Source: Geosiphon pyriformis (Eukaryota > Glomeromycota > Glomeromycetes > Archaeosporales > Geosiphonaceae). Taken from it: a stretch of DNA of 64,000 bases. Shown here piece after piece: positions 21,371 through 34,558 of this stretch (the first letter of the stretch is position 1; each line of letters begins with the position of its first letter). Under the pieces are notes generated by a model that saw nothing but the letters and a program-made list of their open reading frames with translations, had not been told where the DNA came from and searched no databases. The stretch lies in contig JAAOMT010000441.1 of the NCBI GenBank assembly GCA_016748015.1, positions 62,001-126,000 of the forward strand. Direction: 5' to 3'. A program made the translations under genes and the position numbers.

Positions 21371-22341
21371 ATGATCATAAAAATATAAAAGAAAAAGAAT
21401 TTTTTTATTTTATTTCATATAAATTTTTATATAAATTAATTTTTTAAATTTATAGATTATTATTTATTGTATAATATAAGGCATTTGAAGTTATCAAGTC
21501 TTGATAATCAGTTTGAATTTGGAAATTAATTTTATTAATTAAAAAAAATTATATATAAACTTGATTTAATTCTTTTAAAATATTATCCAGAATTCTTCTA
21601 TGAGACTTGTATTTTTTTTAACCGCATATTTCGCAAGTTTATCACAAATTTCGTTTCCCCATTGTTGCTCTAATATTCCTCCTTATTATTCTCTCAATAA
21701 TCTTCTTTTACATTTTTCCAATATTCTTTTTCGTTAATTTCTTTCTCGTCATCTTTCTTTTTGTCATCTTTGATTGTGAAAATTGATCAAACATATTCTA
21801 TTTGATTGGGGAATTTATCACGTGTTACTCTGACTTTTATTTCCGAAATCTTAATAATTTTGAGAAAAAATTATTTTAATTTGAAAATTTGTTCCGATAT
21901 ATAATAGAACTCAACCTAACTTATCATTTTTTATCAGATCTAATTTAAATTATTTATTTAAAAATTAGGTAAGATTTCTTTGATGAAATTTTTAAAAGTG
22001 CTGTGCCACTATTTGGTTTTTTTTACCAACAGATCTCGTGATTTTTAGGGTACAAAATTAAAAAGATGCAATGATGCCGTGCCAAGTAAAACTAAGGCAA
22101 TCTAATTCATGATCTATCACAAATGGGTAAGTCGTATTATCATTTCAAAGAAGCCACAAATTTATATTATTAGAAGAGAATACCCTGCGAATAACTATAT
22201 ATATAGAGGTAGTCCAGGCCACGCATGAGCTCGATTATTGACCCCCAACTACTGGATACAGTAGTATCTACCAACACACATACATAACCAACCCCATATT
22301 CCTACATATTGCGATAAACACAAAAAAGTCCTCAAAAAAAA
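21371..22341. other. Upstream region of MOT1 with an RNase H-like remnant
   Basis: No complete gene is visible. On the minus strand, about 21560-21650 reads GNEICDKLAKYAVKKN, resembling the end of a retroelement RNase H (GNExxDxLAK), followed by about 20 open codons. The stretch 22190-22340 is of ordinary host composition and probably contains the MOT1 promoter and 5' UTR; a short TATATATA lies at about 22197. Nothing else can be supported. Confidence 0.4.
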
Positions 22342-25300
22342 ATGGCGACCAGGCAAGGAGCGACCACTTGTTGTTTCCTTTGTCATTTTTTCAATATTTT
22401 TTTTTCTTTTTTAATTCTTTCAGAATCGAACTGTAATAATTTGTTGTTTTTTTCAATATGAACCGTCAAAATGTATATTCTATGTATTTATGTTTGGAAT
22501 TAATAAAGATTGGATCGTCTGGTTCTTCTCTTGGATACCGGGTCCACCCCAGCTGTGAGGTTGACTGCTGCTCAACAGTTGGGCGAAATTCAAAAACAAC
22601 ATCCCGGAGAGTTATACAATTTGTTATCTAGGGTGCTGTGCAAAATTTGAACATTTCTTTTGGGGGTGGGAGAAGTTTGGGTGGTGGTGGTGGTGATGAT
22701 TTGGGTGTTTGATGGCAAAAATTTATGAATCTTGGTCTTAAAGTACCATCTGCAACGACTTTACGCGTTTTTAGGTAATCGTCCATTTACGTAGTAAAAA
22801 TTGGGAGACTCGAATCGCTGCGGGGCAAGCAATCGAATCGATTGCTAATAATTTGCCTCAATGGAATCCACCTGAACGTATGCGACATTGTTAAGGGTAT
22901 ATGGCCCGAAATCATGCGTCATTTCAATTATTTATTAACAATTAAGTTCTCATTATGGCAAATTGCTTTCTTGATCTTGAAAAACCAGCTTCTAAAGCTG
23001 ACACTACTATCCCTATTTCGAGTCTCCATATTCACAGCAAATATTCCTTTGATAATTTTGATATTGCTAATGTATTACAAGGTGGTCGATTACTTTTAGG
23101 TTCTGCTGGAAAGGTATAGTTTAAGCTTAATGGGATAGCACTAATATCGACACTTATCGGCATGCAAAATGTAAACGTTAAAAACTCAATCCTTTACAGG
23201 AATATGATTTTGATCTTAGTGAACTAGATCCAGCTGAACGTCTGGCCCTTCAGCGTAAAAATCTTAGCGAAAGATTGGGATTAGGCAGTCAATTCATGGA
23301 CGGTAAGTGACCAGTGACGTGTGATCGGATAACTTCGATGTATTTTGAAATTATTTTTTCGGTATATCTGGAAATTCCAGCTCATCTTCTGAATTCACTT
23401 AGTTGATCTCTTCGATGATGTCGATATCGTTGATCCCGTGAATATATCACCTCCACCACCCTTATCCCTCACTCCGCTTAATCAAGAAACTTCGTCTTCA
23501 CAAACAAATAAGTTATCTGAAATCCCAATCGACTCCGAAATGAGCGGAATGAGTGCCAGAGAAAAAAATAGGCTTAAGAGGAAAGCCAAAAGAGACGCAA
23601 AGGATAAGGGAAAGGACAAGTATGTATAGTTAGATGAAGGTTATAAAAGAAATTAATTTCTACATTGTTTAATAGCAAGAAATCATTTTCGAACCCTCAA
23701 GGGTTCGTGTTGTAGATCTCGGTGGTCGACGACCAAGTACATCTGAAATCGTCAAATCATCACCAAATATTCCCTCAAAAATCAACTCGCCTCCACCTGT
23801 GAAAATTGAAGATGGTTAGTGTATTCTTTTTAATCAAATCTAACTGGAATATTGGTCAAAATCTTGATACCTATGCTCAATTCATACTAAAATCCGTAAT
23901 CATTAAGGTATGCCAGCAGAAGGTTTCTTCAATTTTACACCACAGCCCTGTTCCAATAAAATAGTAGTTGAGGCCAAAAATGAAAGTGGGACTAATATAT
24001 TGGAAGGGCAATCAAATAGTTGGCCTTTTGAAGGTGTTTGCGAATTACTTTGTATGGATTTGTTTGAGTGCGTATAGAAAAACTCACCCTCATAAGAATT
24101 GCTTTGAGTTAAATCCAACGGTTAATCATATTTGAGATCTTTTTAAATTAGCCCCACATGGGAGATACGCCATGGGGCCGGAATCGGATTAAGAGAAATT
24201 CTTAAAGTCCATGGTTCTGGTGCGGGCCGTGTCGGTATGTATTTCTGGTTGATAGAATTTGAATTTCCGAAATCGAATTTTATCTGATGATGAACAGGTT
24301 TAACCATACCTATTGATAATTTGAAGTTGGTTTGACAAAATCTGAGAACCAAGAAAGGCATTACAAGTGGTTGGAAGATGTTGCAATACGGTTACTATGT
24401 GTCTTTTCATTAGATAGATTCGGTGATTTTGTGTCAGATCAAGTAAGTCCTCAAGCATTTTTACCATAAAGTAAATTTGATGACTTAAGAAACCTCAATT
24501 TTGATAAATTTCTTATACCACGATAACTATAGGTCGTCGCCCCTGTACGTGAGACTTGTTCTCAAACACTTGGCGCTCTTATGCGCTATATGTCTCCAAA
24601 AGGTGTCGAGAACGTACATAGAGTACTTTTACGCTTGATATACCAAACTGATTTATCACAAGATAGCACTTCATCAGTTTGGGAAGTTCGACATGCCGGT
24701 ATGTTGGGTTTGAAATATGCGGTCGTGGTCAGGAAAGATTTGGTCGAAATAATGTTGGAAGGGACCATTGGTGCAGTTGTGTTGGGGTAAGCTATTCGTG
24801 AGGGGTAATATTGTTTTTAGAGGCATCGTTTTAAATTACTCTTACTATAGTAATTATTTTTGTATTTTAGATTGAAAGACACTGATGATGATGTTCGTGC
24901 CGTTGCTGCCTCTATTCTGCTTCCTATTGCAGAATCTTTTGTTCAACTTTCCCCCCATAAAATCCCTGAAGTAGTCATTGTCCTTTGGGATTGTTTAAAA
25001 GACTTGAAGGATGATCTTACAGCTTCAACAGCTAACGTCATGGATTTGTTAGGTGCGCTTGCGTTCAATTTTCTTTTATACCAAAATTCAACTGTCGATT
25101 ATTTATATTTTAAAGCGAGTTAAAATTAATTCAGAAATATTTTCCCATAGCGAAACTATTTTCATTCCCAAGTGTTTTGGAATATATGCGGACAGCGGCC
25201 GCATCAGGTCCAAGGTAGTCATCAATAAATCTTAAATCCTTGTAATTTTATAAAATAATCCAAAATTTGCTATTATTCTTCAATATTAATATTTTGATCC

Positions 25301-28300
25301 CATATTAGTCATTCATTAAGGACTTTAATTCCGCGATTATATCCTTTCTTTCGACACACCATTACTTCTGTACGTGCGGCAGTCCTTAACACGCTTTTAA
25401 CTTTCCTCGGGATGCGGGGAGTAGAAGAATGGGCTGATGATCAAACATTTCGGCTGGTTTTTCAGAACATGATAGTGGAAGAAAAGAAGGTTAGATTTAT
25501 GTAATTTAATCGAGTGGATTATTATATTTATATTTTTGCTCAAAATTCTAAACCCATCATTATTTATTCTAGGATGTTCTTAATTTATCTCTTCAACTAT
25601 GGTCGGCATTAGTTAATCATGCTACAGAAGCAACTGGAGGAGATAATAAAATTATTCAATATACAGAACCTCATATTCGTACTTGGTTCTCAATCATCAT
25701 GACACCTTTGGGAACTCCGATCCAACCCCGAATGTTTTATATTCCAGATGGTTGTATGCCGATACCTCCCGCAACTCCAACAACCCCAACCCCAACCCCA
25801 ACAACGTTATCCACCCCGACTCATTCTGCTCGTCGTTCTCGTGGCCAAAAACGAAATGAAACAAATAGTGGTTCTTTGGCTCTCGGTCATAACGTTGACA
25901 CGGGAATGTTGCAACAGGACTTTGCGCTTGTTAGTGTGGAGTCGGTGATAAGGGGTAGAATTACGGCAGCCAAAGGCCTTGGATTATTAATGAGCCAATG
26001 GCCAAAAGAGGTGATATAAATTTATCTTTCACCAAAATTAAGTTTTTCTTGATTTTTTTAATAAACTTGATTTTCATTTTATATTAGTCGATTGAAGGAA
26101 CATTTAAGGACATTATTCTATCCTTCCTCTCATCAACTTTAGCATCAAATAAGCAATTGTCTGCTGTTGTTACTGAAGAATGGGCCCGTGTTTCTTTCGG
26201 GGATGATAAAGTTGATCAAGATTTTATGGTATCTTCTTCATCACTTGCATCTGCCCTATCATCAACTTTAATTTTCATGCTGGATTCCGATCCTCCTATA
26301 TTCTACTCTGAATTGGTGCCGATTCTTCGTCGAATCAGAGGCGAATGTCACGCTTTGCTCAATAGTTTCGTTTCAGATGCTAAAGTTCGACCTGACAGTA
26401 TACCTTCATTACCAACACATGTTTTGGGTGAAATTGTCTCCGGAGAAACCTCATTTTTTAGTGTAGAGATGGCTGGGCAAATTGCAGCAGATACGTTTGA
26501 TCAATTATCCACTCATATTAATAGAAATCGAAAATCTGTAATGGAGTCGTTGCAGGATCGTAAGCGGCGTGTAATAGCCTCAATTAGTTACTACGATTCT
26601 ACCAAACAAAAAGCCGATATAAATGTTGCCGCTGCTATCGCTGGTGCTGTAGTTGCCCTGCGTGTTTTACCTCCCAAACTCAATCCCGTCATTCGATCAA
26701 TTATGAACTCTATCAAATCAGAAGAGAATATCGAATTACAGCAACGTTCTGCTGCAACCCTGGCAAGCCTTGTAGCCCTCTGCTCATCTGATCAAACTAC
26801 AGTCCGTGTGAATCCTAATGATAAAATCGTGAAAAATTTATGCACATTTCTTTGTCAAGACCAATCTAGCACTCCTGTATTACAAAACAACCGAAGTACC
26901 GAAGGCATACTCTCACTACAAAAGGCCAAGGAAAATAATCTGTCTAACGGTGACTCACAAAAAGAAGAGGAACTAAAATCTCAGAGACTGATCAGACGTG
27001 GAGCGGAGACTGCTTTGAGACAATTCGCTACTCAATTTGGGCCAAAACTGTTCAAGGTTTTACCCAAATTATGGAGTTGTATGCATTCCGCTTTAGATGC
27101 GGTGTTCTTAAATGGTAAGATGTAAAACATGCATTTGTAGATTTCTTCACTCTTCTGTTTACCTGCATATATCTTAATCTGACAGACAAGGGCGATCAAA
27201 AGTCAGAAGAAGATATTAATTGCGCTTTGAACGCAAATGATCCCGGACAAGAAGCTATAGATTCGCTTCAAGTTTTGCAAACTTTGACTCCCGTTGTGCA
27301 TGAATCGTTATACCCAGAGGTAAATTATGTGGCATGAACTCTGAATTTTGAGGAAACCTTTACTAATTGTTATTTTATTTCTATACACAGATAACAGATT
27401 TATTACCACGCATTGTTAAAGCAGCTCAATGCCACTTTTCTGTTATTCGTCATGTCGCGGCTCGATGTTTTGCGACAATTGCAAACGTCATCACAATTCC
27501 CAGTATGCAGATTGTAATTGATCAGCTGATACCCCTTTTAGGAGATTCTCGGAATGTTATTCATCGACAAGGAGCAGCAGAAGTCATTTATCGTAAGCCA
27601 TTATAATTCATAGGGTTTTTATCACCAAATAACTGAATATTTAAAAACCTTATTATCATAGATGTCGTGCAAACCATGGACGCCAAAATATTGCCTTACG
27701 TGATATTCATGATTATCCCAGTCTTGGGACGAATGAGCGATGCCGATGAGAGTGTAAGGTTGGTGACCACCAACTGTTTCGCCATGCTAATAAAATTGGT
27801 CCCTTTAGAGGTTTGTTTGAAAAATAAATGAAATAACTGTCCTATCAGATAGTTTTTTGATTTGATTTACAATTCTTTTATTCAGGCTGGTATTCCTGAC
27901 CCCCCTGGTCTTTCTGAGAAATTGTTGCAGCATCGTGATGAGGAACGCAAGTTTCTCGCTCAACTTTTGGACAGTAAGAAATTGGATGCATACGAAATCC
28001 CAATTGTTATCAATGCCGAATTAAGAAAATACCAGCAAGAAGGTGTTAATTGGTTAGCATTTTTGAGCAAATATCAATTGCATGGGATCTTGTGCGATGG
28101 TATGTTTAGAAACAATCGGTTCTATTTGTATTGATTTACTGCTAGAGTTGTATTGAATTCAAACTTAGCAGCTTTTGAACCACAACTTTTTCAGATATGG
28201 GTCTCGGTAAAACCTTGCAATCGATATGTATTTTGGCTAGCGATCATCATGTGCGAGCTAAAAAATACAAAAAAGCAAAGAGTCCAGATTGTGCCCATGC

Positions 28301-30435
28301 GCCCTCCTTGGTTGTATGTCCACCTACTCTTACTGGGCATTGGTATCATGAGATATTGCATTATACTGATTCTTTAAAGCCATTATCATATACTGGGGGA
28401 CCCAAAGAACGTGAAAAGTATATTAATATTCATTTTTCAACAGATAAATATTTTTTGTACTTTTTCCATTACTAATATTTTTTTGAATTTACAAGGCTTC
28501 GTCCAAAAATTTTGGAGCATGACGTAGTTATCATGTCTTACGATATTGTTCGTAATGATATCGAGGAGCTATCCAATATAAATTGGAATTACTGTATTCT
28601 CGATGAAGGCCATGTAATCAAAAATGGCCGAACAAAAATTACAAAGGCTGTTAAGTCTGTCAAAGCGAATCATCGACTAATATTATCAGGGACTCCAATT
28701 CAGGTAAGCTTTCATTTGCAAAAAATTGCTCAAGAATTTCTTAAGATTTGTTCATTCCTAAGCAGCAAACTGGAATTTTTAGAACAATGTACTCGAACTC
28801 TGGTCCTTATTCGATTTCCTGATGCCTGGATTTTTGGGAACTGAAAAGCAATTTAATGAACGCTTTGGTAAACCAATACTTTCCAGTCGGGACAGTAAAA
28901 GCTCCTCGAAAGAACAAGAGGCTGGTATGAGTTTTTTGTCGTTACTGTTACCCCAATATGCGTATCAATTCTTGGATATATTTGACTATTTGGCTTGTTG
29001 CTCATAGGTGCATTGGCCCTTGAGGCCCTTCACAAACAAGCCTTGCCTTTTCTGCTGCGAAGGTTAAAAGAAGATGTTTTGCATGATTTACCTCCCAAGA
29101 TTATTCAAGACTATTATTGTGAACTTAGTGATTTGCAGGTCGTTATTTGCTTTTCATGGCATTTTCACAACTGGTTCAATTCACCTAATCACCATTCATT
29201 TTATTAGAAACAATTATATGAACAATTTTCAAAAACACAAACTCAGAACACTGTCGAGGCCGAGCTCGATTCAGATATTGCAACGAAGGGAGAAGAAGAA
29301 GGGAAAAAGGCAACCCATATTTTCCAAGCTCTGCAATACCTACGGAAATTGTGCAATCATCCTTTATTGGTTATGAATGACAAACATCCGCAGTATTTTA
29401 CCGTTATGGAGCGTTTGAAGAAAAAACAATCTTCATTACATGACCTGCAAAATGCCCCTAAGCTTCTCGCTTTAAAGTAAGCTTTAAAATAATTCAACCT
29501 ATATTCTGATTTTTATAACAATTAATTTGTCATTATATCTTCTCATTAGACAACTTTTACTCGATTGTGGAATCGGAGTTTCACCCGATATTGAATCGGA
29601 CCCTGTTGGTGGTGGTGCAGTGAGCCAACACCGTGCTCTGATATTTTGTCAGCTGAAAACGATGCTCGATATTATTGAAACCGATCTTTTCAGGCCACAA
29701 ATGCCTACTGTCAGTTATATGCGTCTTGACGGTTCCGTTGACGCGAATAAACGCCACGGCATTGTGCAAAAGTTTAATCAAGATCCATCCTATGACGTAT
29801 TATTATTGACTACACATGTTGGTGGTCTTGGACTGAATTTGACCGGTGCTGATACAGTGATTTTTGTCGAGCATGATTGGAATCCAATGAAAGATTTACA
29901 GGCTATGGATCGAGCTCACAGAATCGGGCAAAAGAAAGTGGTGAATGTTTATAGGCTAATCACTCGTGGGACTTTAGAGGAAAAAATCATGGGGTATTCT
30001 TTAGCCATTAACTTCAAATTTGGTAATTTATTTGTTATCAGTTTTCACATACCTTGCGACTTACTCTTTCTCGATTTCTCAAATAGACTACAAAAATTCA
30101 AACTCAACATTGCAAATTCCATCGTAAACCAACAGAATTCCGGACTACAAAGCATGGACACTGGTCAGATTCTTGATCTTTTCAATGTCACATCACATGA
30201 CAAGAAAAAAGGGGTTTCCGGGTCTGGGGGGGAGAAAAAAGGTTTTGGTGGTTCCACAGCAGTCTCTTCTGCTTCTGGGGGATATGGTGGTGCCATCGGT
30301 GGGTCAAGAGGTAAAAAGGTTTCTACGAAAAATGTTTTAGAAAATTTAGAGAATTTGTGGGATGATACTCAGTATGAAGATCTGAATTTGGATAATTTTA
30401 TCGAATCTCTCAAAATGGGGCCAAAATTAGATTAG
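22342..30435 (+). CDS. MOT1: TATA-binding-protein-associated Swi2/Snf2 ATPase MOT1/BTAF1
   Basis: MOT1 uses ATP to remove TBP from DNA in the nucleus. I rebuilt 27 exons whose phases sum to about 1,930 codons, close to the family size: 22342-22352, 22509-22632, 22775-22877, 22989-23113, 23200-23302, 23403-23623, 23676-23814, 23908-24067, 24152-24234, 24327-24442, 24533-24786, 24871-25052, 25151-25214, 25309-25489, 25573-26010, 26088-27114, 27186-27319, 27391-27592, 27662-27810, 27886-28099, 28195-28417, 28496-28703, 28783-28924, 29008-29138, 29208-29476, 29550-29993, 30087-30435. The N-terminus MATRLDRLVLLLDTGST and the HEAT repeats match MOT1. The ATPase has DMGLGKT, DEGHVIKNG (the MOT1-type DEGH), SGTPIQNN, and C-lobe motifs including DRAHRIGQKK. 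Intron 1 needs a GC donor; the exon 6/7 junction is the least certain. Confidence 0.93.
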
Positions 30436-31121
30436 GAGTTCATATCTTTATGTACTATATGAAGAACAATGCCATGTTTTTAATATAATGAACACATAAT
30501 TTCTGTGGGAAAGCTGCTACTATAATTAAATTTCCTAGTTTTTTATTTTTTTTGGGTGGCAATATTTGGAAAATTCGATTCAATTAACATTTTTGCGTGA
30601 CGTCAGATGTTGTTGTGCATGTGCCACGTGATGTGGAAAAATTATAATTTAAATAAACCATTAAATTGTTATTTTTGATATGAAATTTTATTAAACTGTT
30701 CAAATCTGAATAATTAATAATATGTAATAATTAAGTATTACATTGATTACAAATTATTAAAGTGAGATTTTTAATTTAATTATATATGTATATATAAACT
30801 TAAATAAATGAACTAAATAAATAAATTAAAACCACATTAAATAAAGATATTTTGTCAAAAAAAATAAAGAAAAATAATTTTTTTGTTAAAGAATTAAAAA
30901 ATAAATAAATAAAAATTTTTATATTTGATATAAATTAATTTTAAAGAGGTGCTTTTTTAACTTTTATAAGCTGAAAAAAAGGAGGGTTGCTTGTTCACAG
31001 GGATTATTTATTCACAGTAGACGGAGTACTTTTTACTTCTGATCTTTTAGGTTTCAATTAGCAAATAAATTTCACATAATATGAAGCGAGATAATTGATC
31101 AGGCCGCCAATTCTCGCCATC
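30436..31121. other. Convergent intergenic region after MOT1
   Basis: AT-rich spacer between two genes that end toward it. It contains a perfect TGACGTCA palindrome (30598-30605) and CACGTG (30625-30630), 19 bp apart, then long A/T runs. There is no coding signal. Confidence 0.5.
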
Positions 31122-31610
31122 TCAATCATCAAATTCTTCGTTACTATTCCTGCCGCTGCTGCCAACCCATGCTTGTTGTCTTTCTCCTGAATCTCGGCCA
31201 AATCCACCTTCAAGCATTTCCAATTCTTCTCCTTCTACCTGCTGCCGACTTCGATTTTCCGAATTATATGGCATTGGAGTTCTGGAATAATGCCTAAAGT
31301 TCCAATCTTGATTTATGATACTATCACTGGTTGTATTGTTACTATGATGACCTTCATAAAAATTCCGATTCTGATTTTGATATCTTGAGTCTAAACGAGA
31401 AGATGAATAATATGAGCCACCACCAGGCATACATCGTCCAAACCCCAAAGCACGTAACGCCTCTCGACCCACACAAGTCCCACAACAAAATATCCACATT
31501 AGACCACAAAAGAAAAATAAAACCATAACTAAGATAAGGATGAAAAGTAGTAGGTCTTCATCTTGTTCGACTTTTTGTATGATTGGTATGGGGTCATTTG
31601 TTGATTTCAT
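31122..31610 (-). CDS. Small single-pass membrane protein, unknown function
   Basis: A single-exon frame of 162 codons with ATG at 31610. Residues about 20-42 form one strong hydrophobic segment (LLLFILILVMVLFFFCGLMW), followed by a Cys-containing juxtamembrane stretch (FCCGTCVG) that could be palmitoylated. The rest is Gly/Ser/Arg/Asn-rich and likely disordered, ending in acidic EEFDD. There is no signal peptide, so a type III or tail-out orientation is possible. No family recognised. The composition and stable frame support a real gene, but nothing in its neighbourhood indicates a role. Confidence 0.6.
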   Translation of the reverse strand: MKSTNDPIPIIQKVEQDEDLLLFILILVMVLFFFCGLMWIFCCGTCVGREALRALGFGRCMPGGGSYYSSSRLDSRYQNQNRNFYEGHHSNNTTSDSIINQDWNFRHYSRTPMPYNSENRSRQQVEGEELEMLEGGFGRDSGERQQAWVGSSGRNSNEEFDD

Positions 31611-32056
31611 TTTTTATTGATTAGTAGTTGTAAGAGATAGAAACAGAAGATATTTGGTCATCTTAAAATTAAAATTTGGCATCGATCAAAAATGCACCAG
31701 ATGCATGCAACTAGTGAATCGAATTATATCGTTAAAATTCATAGATTCTTTATTATTAAAAATCTTAAAAATTGCTATTGTTTTAAAAACTGCTTGTTGA
31801 AGAATGATGTAAATCGGTAATCCAATAATTAGAAAAGTTGAACAAATAATATACATACAATAAATAGAGCATAATACATATTAAATAAATGACGAAAAAT
31901 TGTACAATATATAGGTAAAATATACATAAATGGCCAAGTCCATAAAAGAAAAACCTTGAATGAACCTGTGGCCTAAAATTTCTGTGCAAAATTTTAGTGA
32001 GTAAAACTCTTAAAGAGCAAACCAATTCACGCTTAAATTAAAATCGATCTCACTTC
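31611..32056. other. Spacer between two minus-strand genes
   Basis: About 450 bp holding the 5' flank of the membrane-protein gene and the 3' flank of the pseudokinase gene. No gene or repeat recognised. Confidence 0.5.
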
Positions 32057-34558
32057 TTAATTATCAGGATCCACGTTTCTCTTTTTCAAAATTTCAATGG
32101 CTTTCGGTTGATTTTTTAGTGCCGCCAACCTCATATATCGTTCGCCTTCCTGTTCATTTTTAGGAACCCCAAGCTTTCCAAATAGATATACATCTCCGAG
32201 ATTAAATTGAGCTGACGGGTTACCATTATCCGCAGACAATTTAAGATATTGCAAAAACTGATTTCGATTAAATTTCACACCCTCATTCATTACCATACAA
32301 AAAGCATAACGAAGTTGAGCATCTGCAATTCCATCGTCGGCAGATTTCTTGAAGAGAAAAGCGGCAGTTTTGCGATCCTTTACACCACAATAACCTTCCC
32401 ATAAATAATAGCCTTTCCAATATATTGCTGTAGTGTTCCCAAGTTCTGCGTGAGCCTGAAAACATTCCCAGGCTTTTTGTCTTTCACCCGCTTTATGAGC
32501 TTTGATCCCATCTTCAAGCGGAAGTAATGGTGTTATTGGAAGACTAGTGACTTTGAAATCAAATTCGGGTAAATCTTCTGAAGAAAGATGCATTCTAGGC
32601 CCAGACATTTGTCGCTTAGTGCTTGAATAAACTGAAAGACTCAAAGAAGGAATGTCTTTAAGACTGGAGGGTGTTCGGGGAGAAAGTCCTGGACTAGTAT
32701 TATCCTGGAGAAAAGTTTGAATTATATTATTGAGCGTCAAAAATATTTCTTGAAGAGTTGGACGAAGATAAGGATCATGTGACCAGGCTGCAATTAAAAA
32801 TGGTGTGTTATTATAAATGTAAAGAGACAATCCTTACAGCATTTTATGAAACCATTACCCTCTCTGATGACCTTTGCGTATTCAATTTCCATTCTACTGG
32901 AATGTGAATCCAAATTTAGTGTCTCCCGCTCTCCTTGACACACGTGTTCCTGAACCCTTTGGAAATTCCAATCAGCGTAAGGTATTTTCGCATGACCAAG
33001 TTCCCACAGAAGCATACCATAACTATACCGTTACAGACAGACAACTAATTAATCAATCAATTAGAATAATATAAAATACAAAGAACAATAACGTGCCTAA
33101 AAATTTCACATTGTGTAGTATATGGGTGGTTTTCAAACTTTTCTGGGGCTAGCCAATGAACGATTTCAAAAACTTTTTGCTTGATATTGGTAGTCGCGGT
33201 TTGAGCATACCGACTCAGGTGGAAATTTGCGATTTTCGGTTCATTTCGATCAGTTAACTTTGTTTTAAAAAATATGATACAGTGAAATTCAGAAAACAAG
33301 AATAAATTAGAAAATTTCCAGATGATAAGAGCCTAATAGTGTAATTGCACACCTACCAAAATATTTTCACACCGAATATCATGATGAAAAATATTCACGG
33401 CATGTAAAAAAGTGATACCTCGGCAAATGTCAGTTGCTATTTTTATTTTTGTGGGCCAATCAATGTCCCACGCTTGATAAACTTCTCTAAGATTTCCTCG
33501 CTCGGCCCATTCCAAAACCATGACATTAGTACCATCAATTCGTGATAATCCATGAAACTGTATAATATTTTTTCCTTCGCGTAGTTTGCCCAAGAGAGCA
33601 AGTTCAATCTCGGCTCTCGAATTACCCTTGTTATTTTCCTCATAAAATGTAAAAGGTTTTACAGCTACATCTTGAGTTTTCCACATCTTTTTTGTAACGG
33701 CTCTACGAATATCAGTTGATCTACGAACCAACGGACTTAATAATTCCTCAGGGTATATATGATTCGCTCGAATATCGAGCGTTGATGGTTCTCGTTGATC
33801 TACTTTCGATTTTAGCAAGGAAAATTCTTCTAACAAGTTGCTAATTTGCTTATTTTGGTTCGTAATGCCCCCTTCTATATTTGCTAGATACTTTAATGTT
33901 TTGGGGAAGAAATATAATAGATATTATGCGTAGGAAATATTAAATAATTAAAAAAGTCCGTACAACATACCACTTTCATGTCTGCTAAGTCTTCTTCCAA
34001 AGCTTCATGATCAACTTTTCTTTGGTCTTCATTGGCAATGGCTAACGATAAGCTTAGATCACGTACCACTTGATCAAATTCTTGTATGAGAGCATTAAAC
34101 TTTTCTTGAACTGAAAGCGCTTTTGTAAATTTTCGAAATCCTTGAAGTTGAGATACATCTTGAATAAATCCTTTAATTTTTTTTAGTACCTCAACAAAAC
34201 GAACAAAAGACTTGTAATAGGCTTGATCACGGAATTTATATTCATTTTCCTTTTTTCGTCGCTGCAGAGACATTACTGCGAACTGTGCAGACTCGACGCG
34301 ATCCATCAAAGCATTACATATCTTTTTATTATATTGAGCCGCCTCATATACACTTATTATTTCAGTTATTATAACAGTTACTGCAGCTATCAAGGGGACA
34401 AAAGGCTTCAAGGCGTCCCCAGTCGAGCCGACTGCACCCAACGCTTGAACCAAGCCGTTGCTCGAACCAGTCGATTGTGCAATAAGATTAGCTGAATCTA
34501 TTGCGTCTAGTGCACCATTGAGTATAATGGGCGCGTTCAACATACTAATGTCAGCCAT
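32057..34558 (-). CDS. MLKL-like four-helix domain + pseudokinase + Sel1 repeats
   Basis: Five exons give a 725-aa protein in perfect phase: 34558-33971, 33890-33357, 33257-33097, 33022-32859, 32787-32057. Residues 1-205 form an all-helical domain with a hydrophobic segment (about 50-70) and the FxRFVEVLKKIKGFIQDVS...ANEDQRKVDHEALEEDLADM signature, which resembles the MLKL/HeLo-type executioner bundle. Residues about 240-500 are a tyrosine-kinase-like domain: VAVK with Lys274 and HHDIRCEN with Asp367 are kept, but the glycine loop is gone and DFG is NFH (385-387). APE is kept (411-413). Residues about 578-720 hold about three Sel1 repeats. Known: MLKL bundles permeabilise membranes when released by a pseudokinase. 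Inferred: a signalling or cell-death switch. Intron 3 needs a GC donor. Confidence 0.85.

Noticed and set aside
34223-34495. 90-codon plus-strand frame
   Set aside because: Antisense to exon 1 of the MLKL-like gene.
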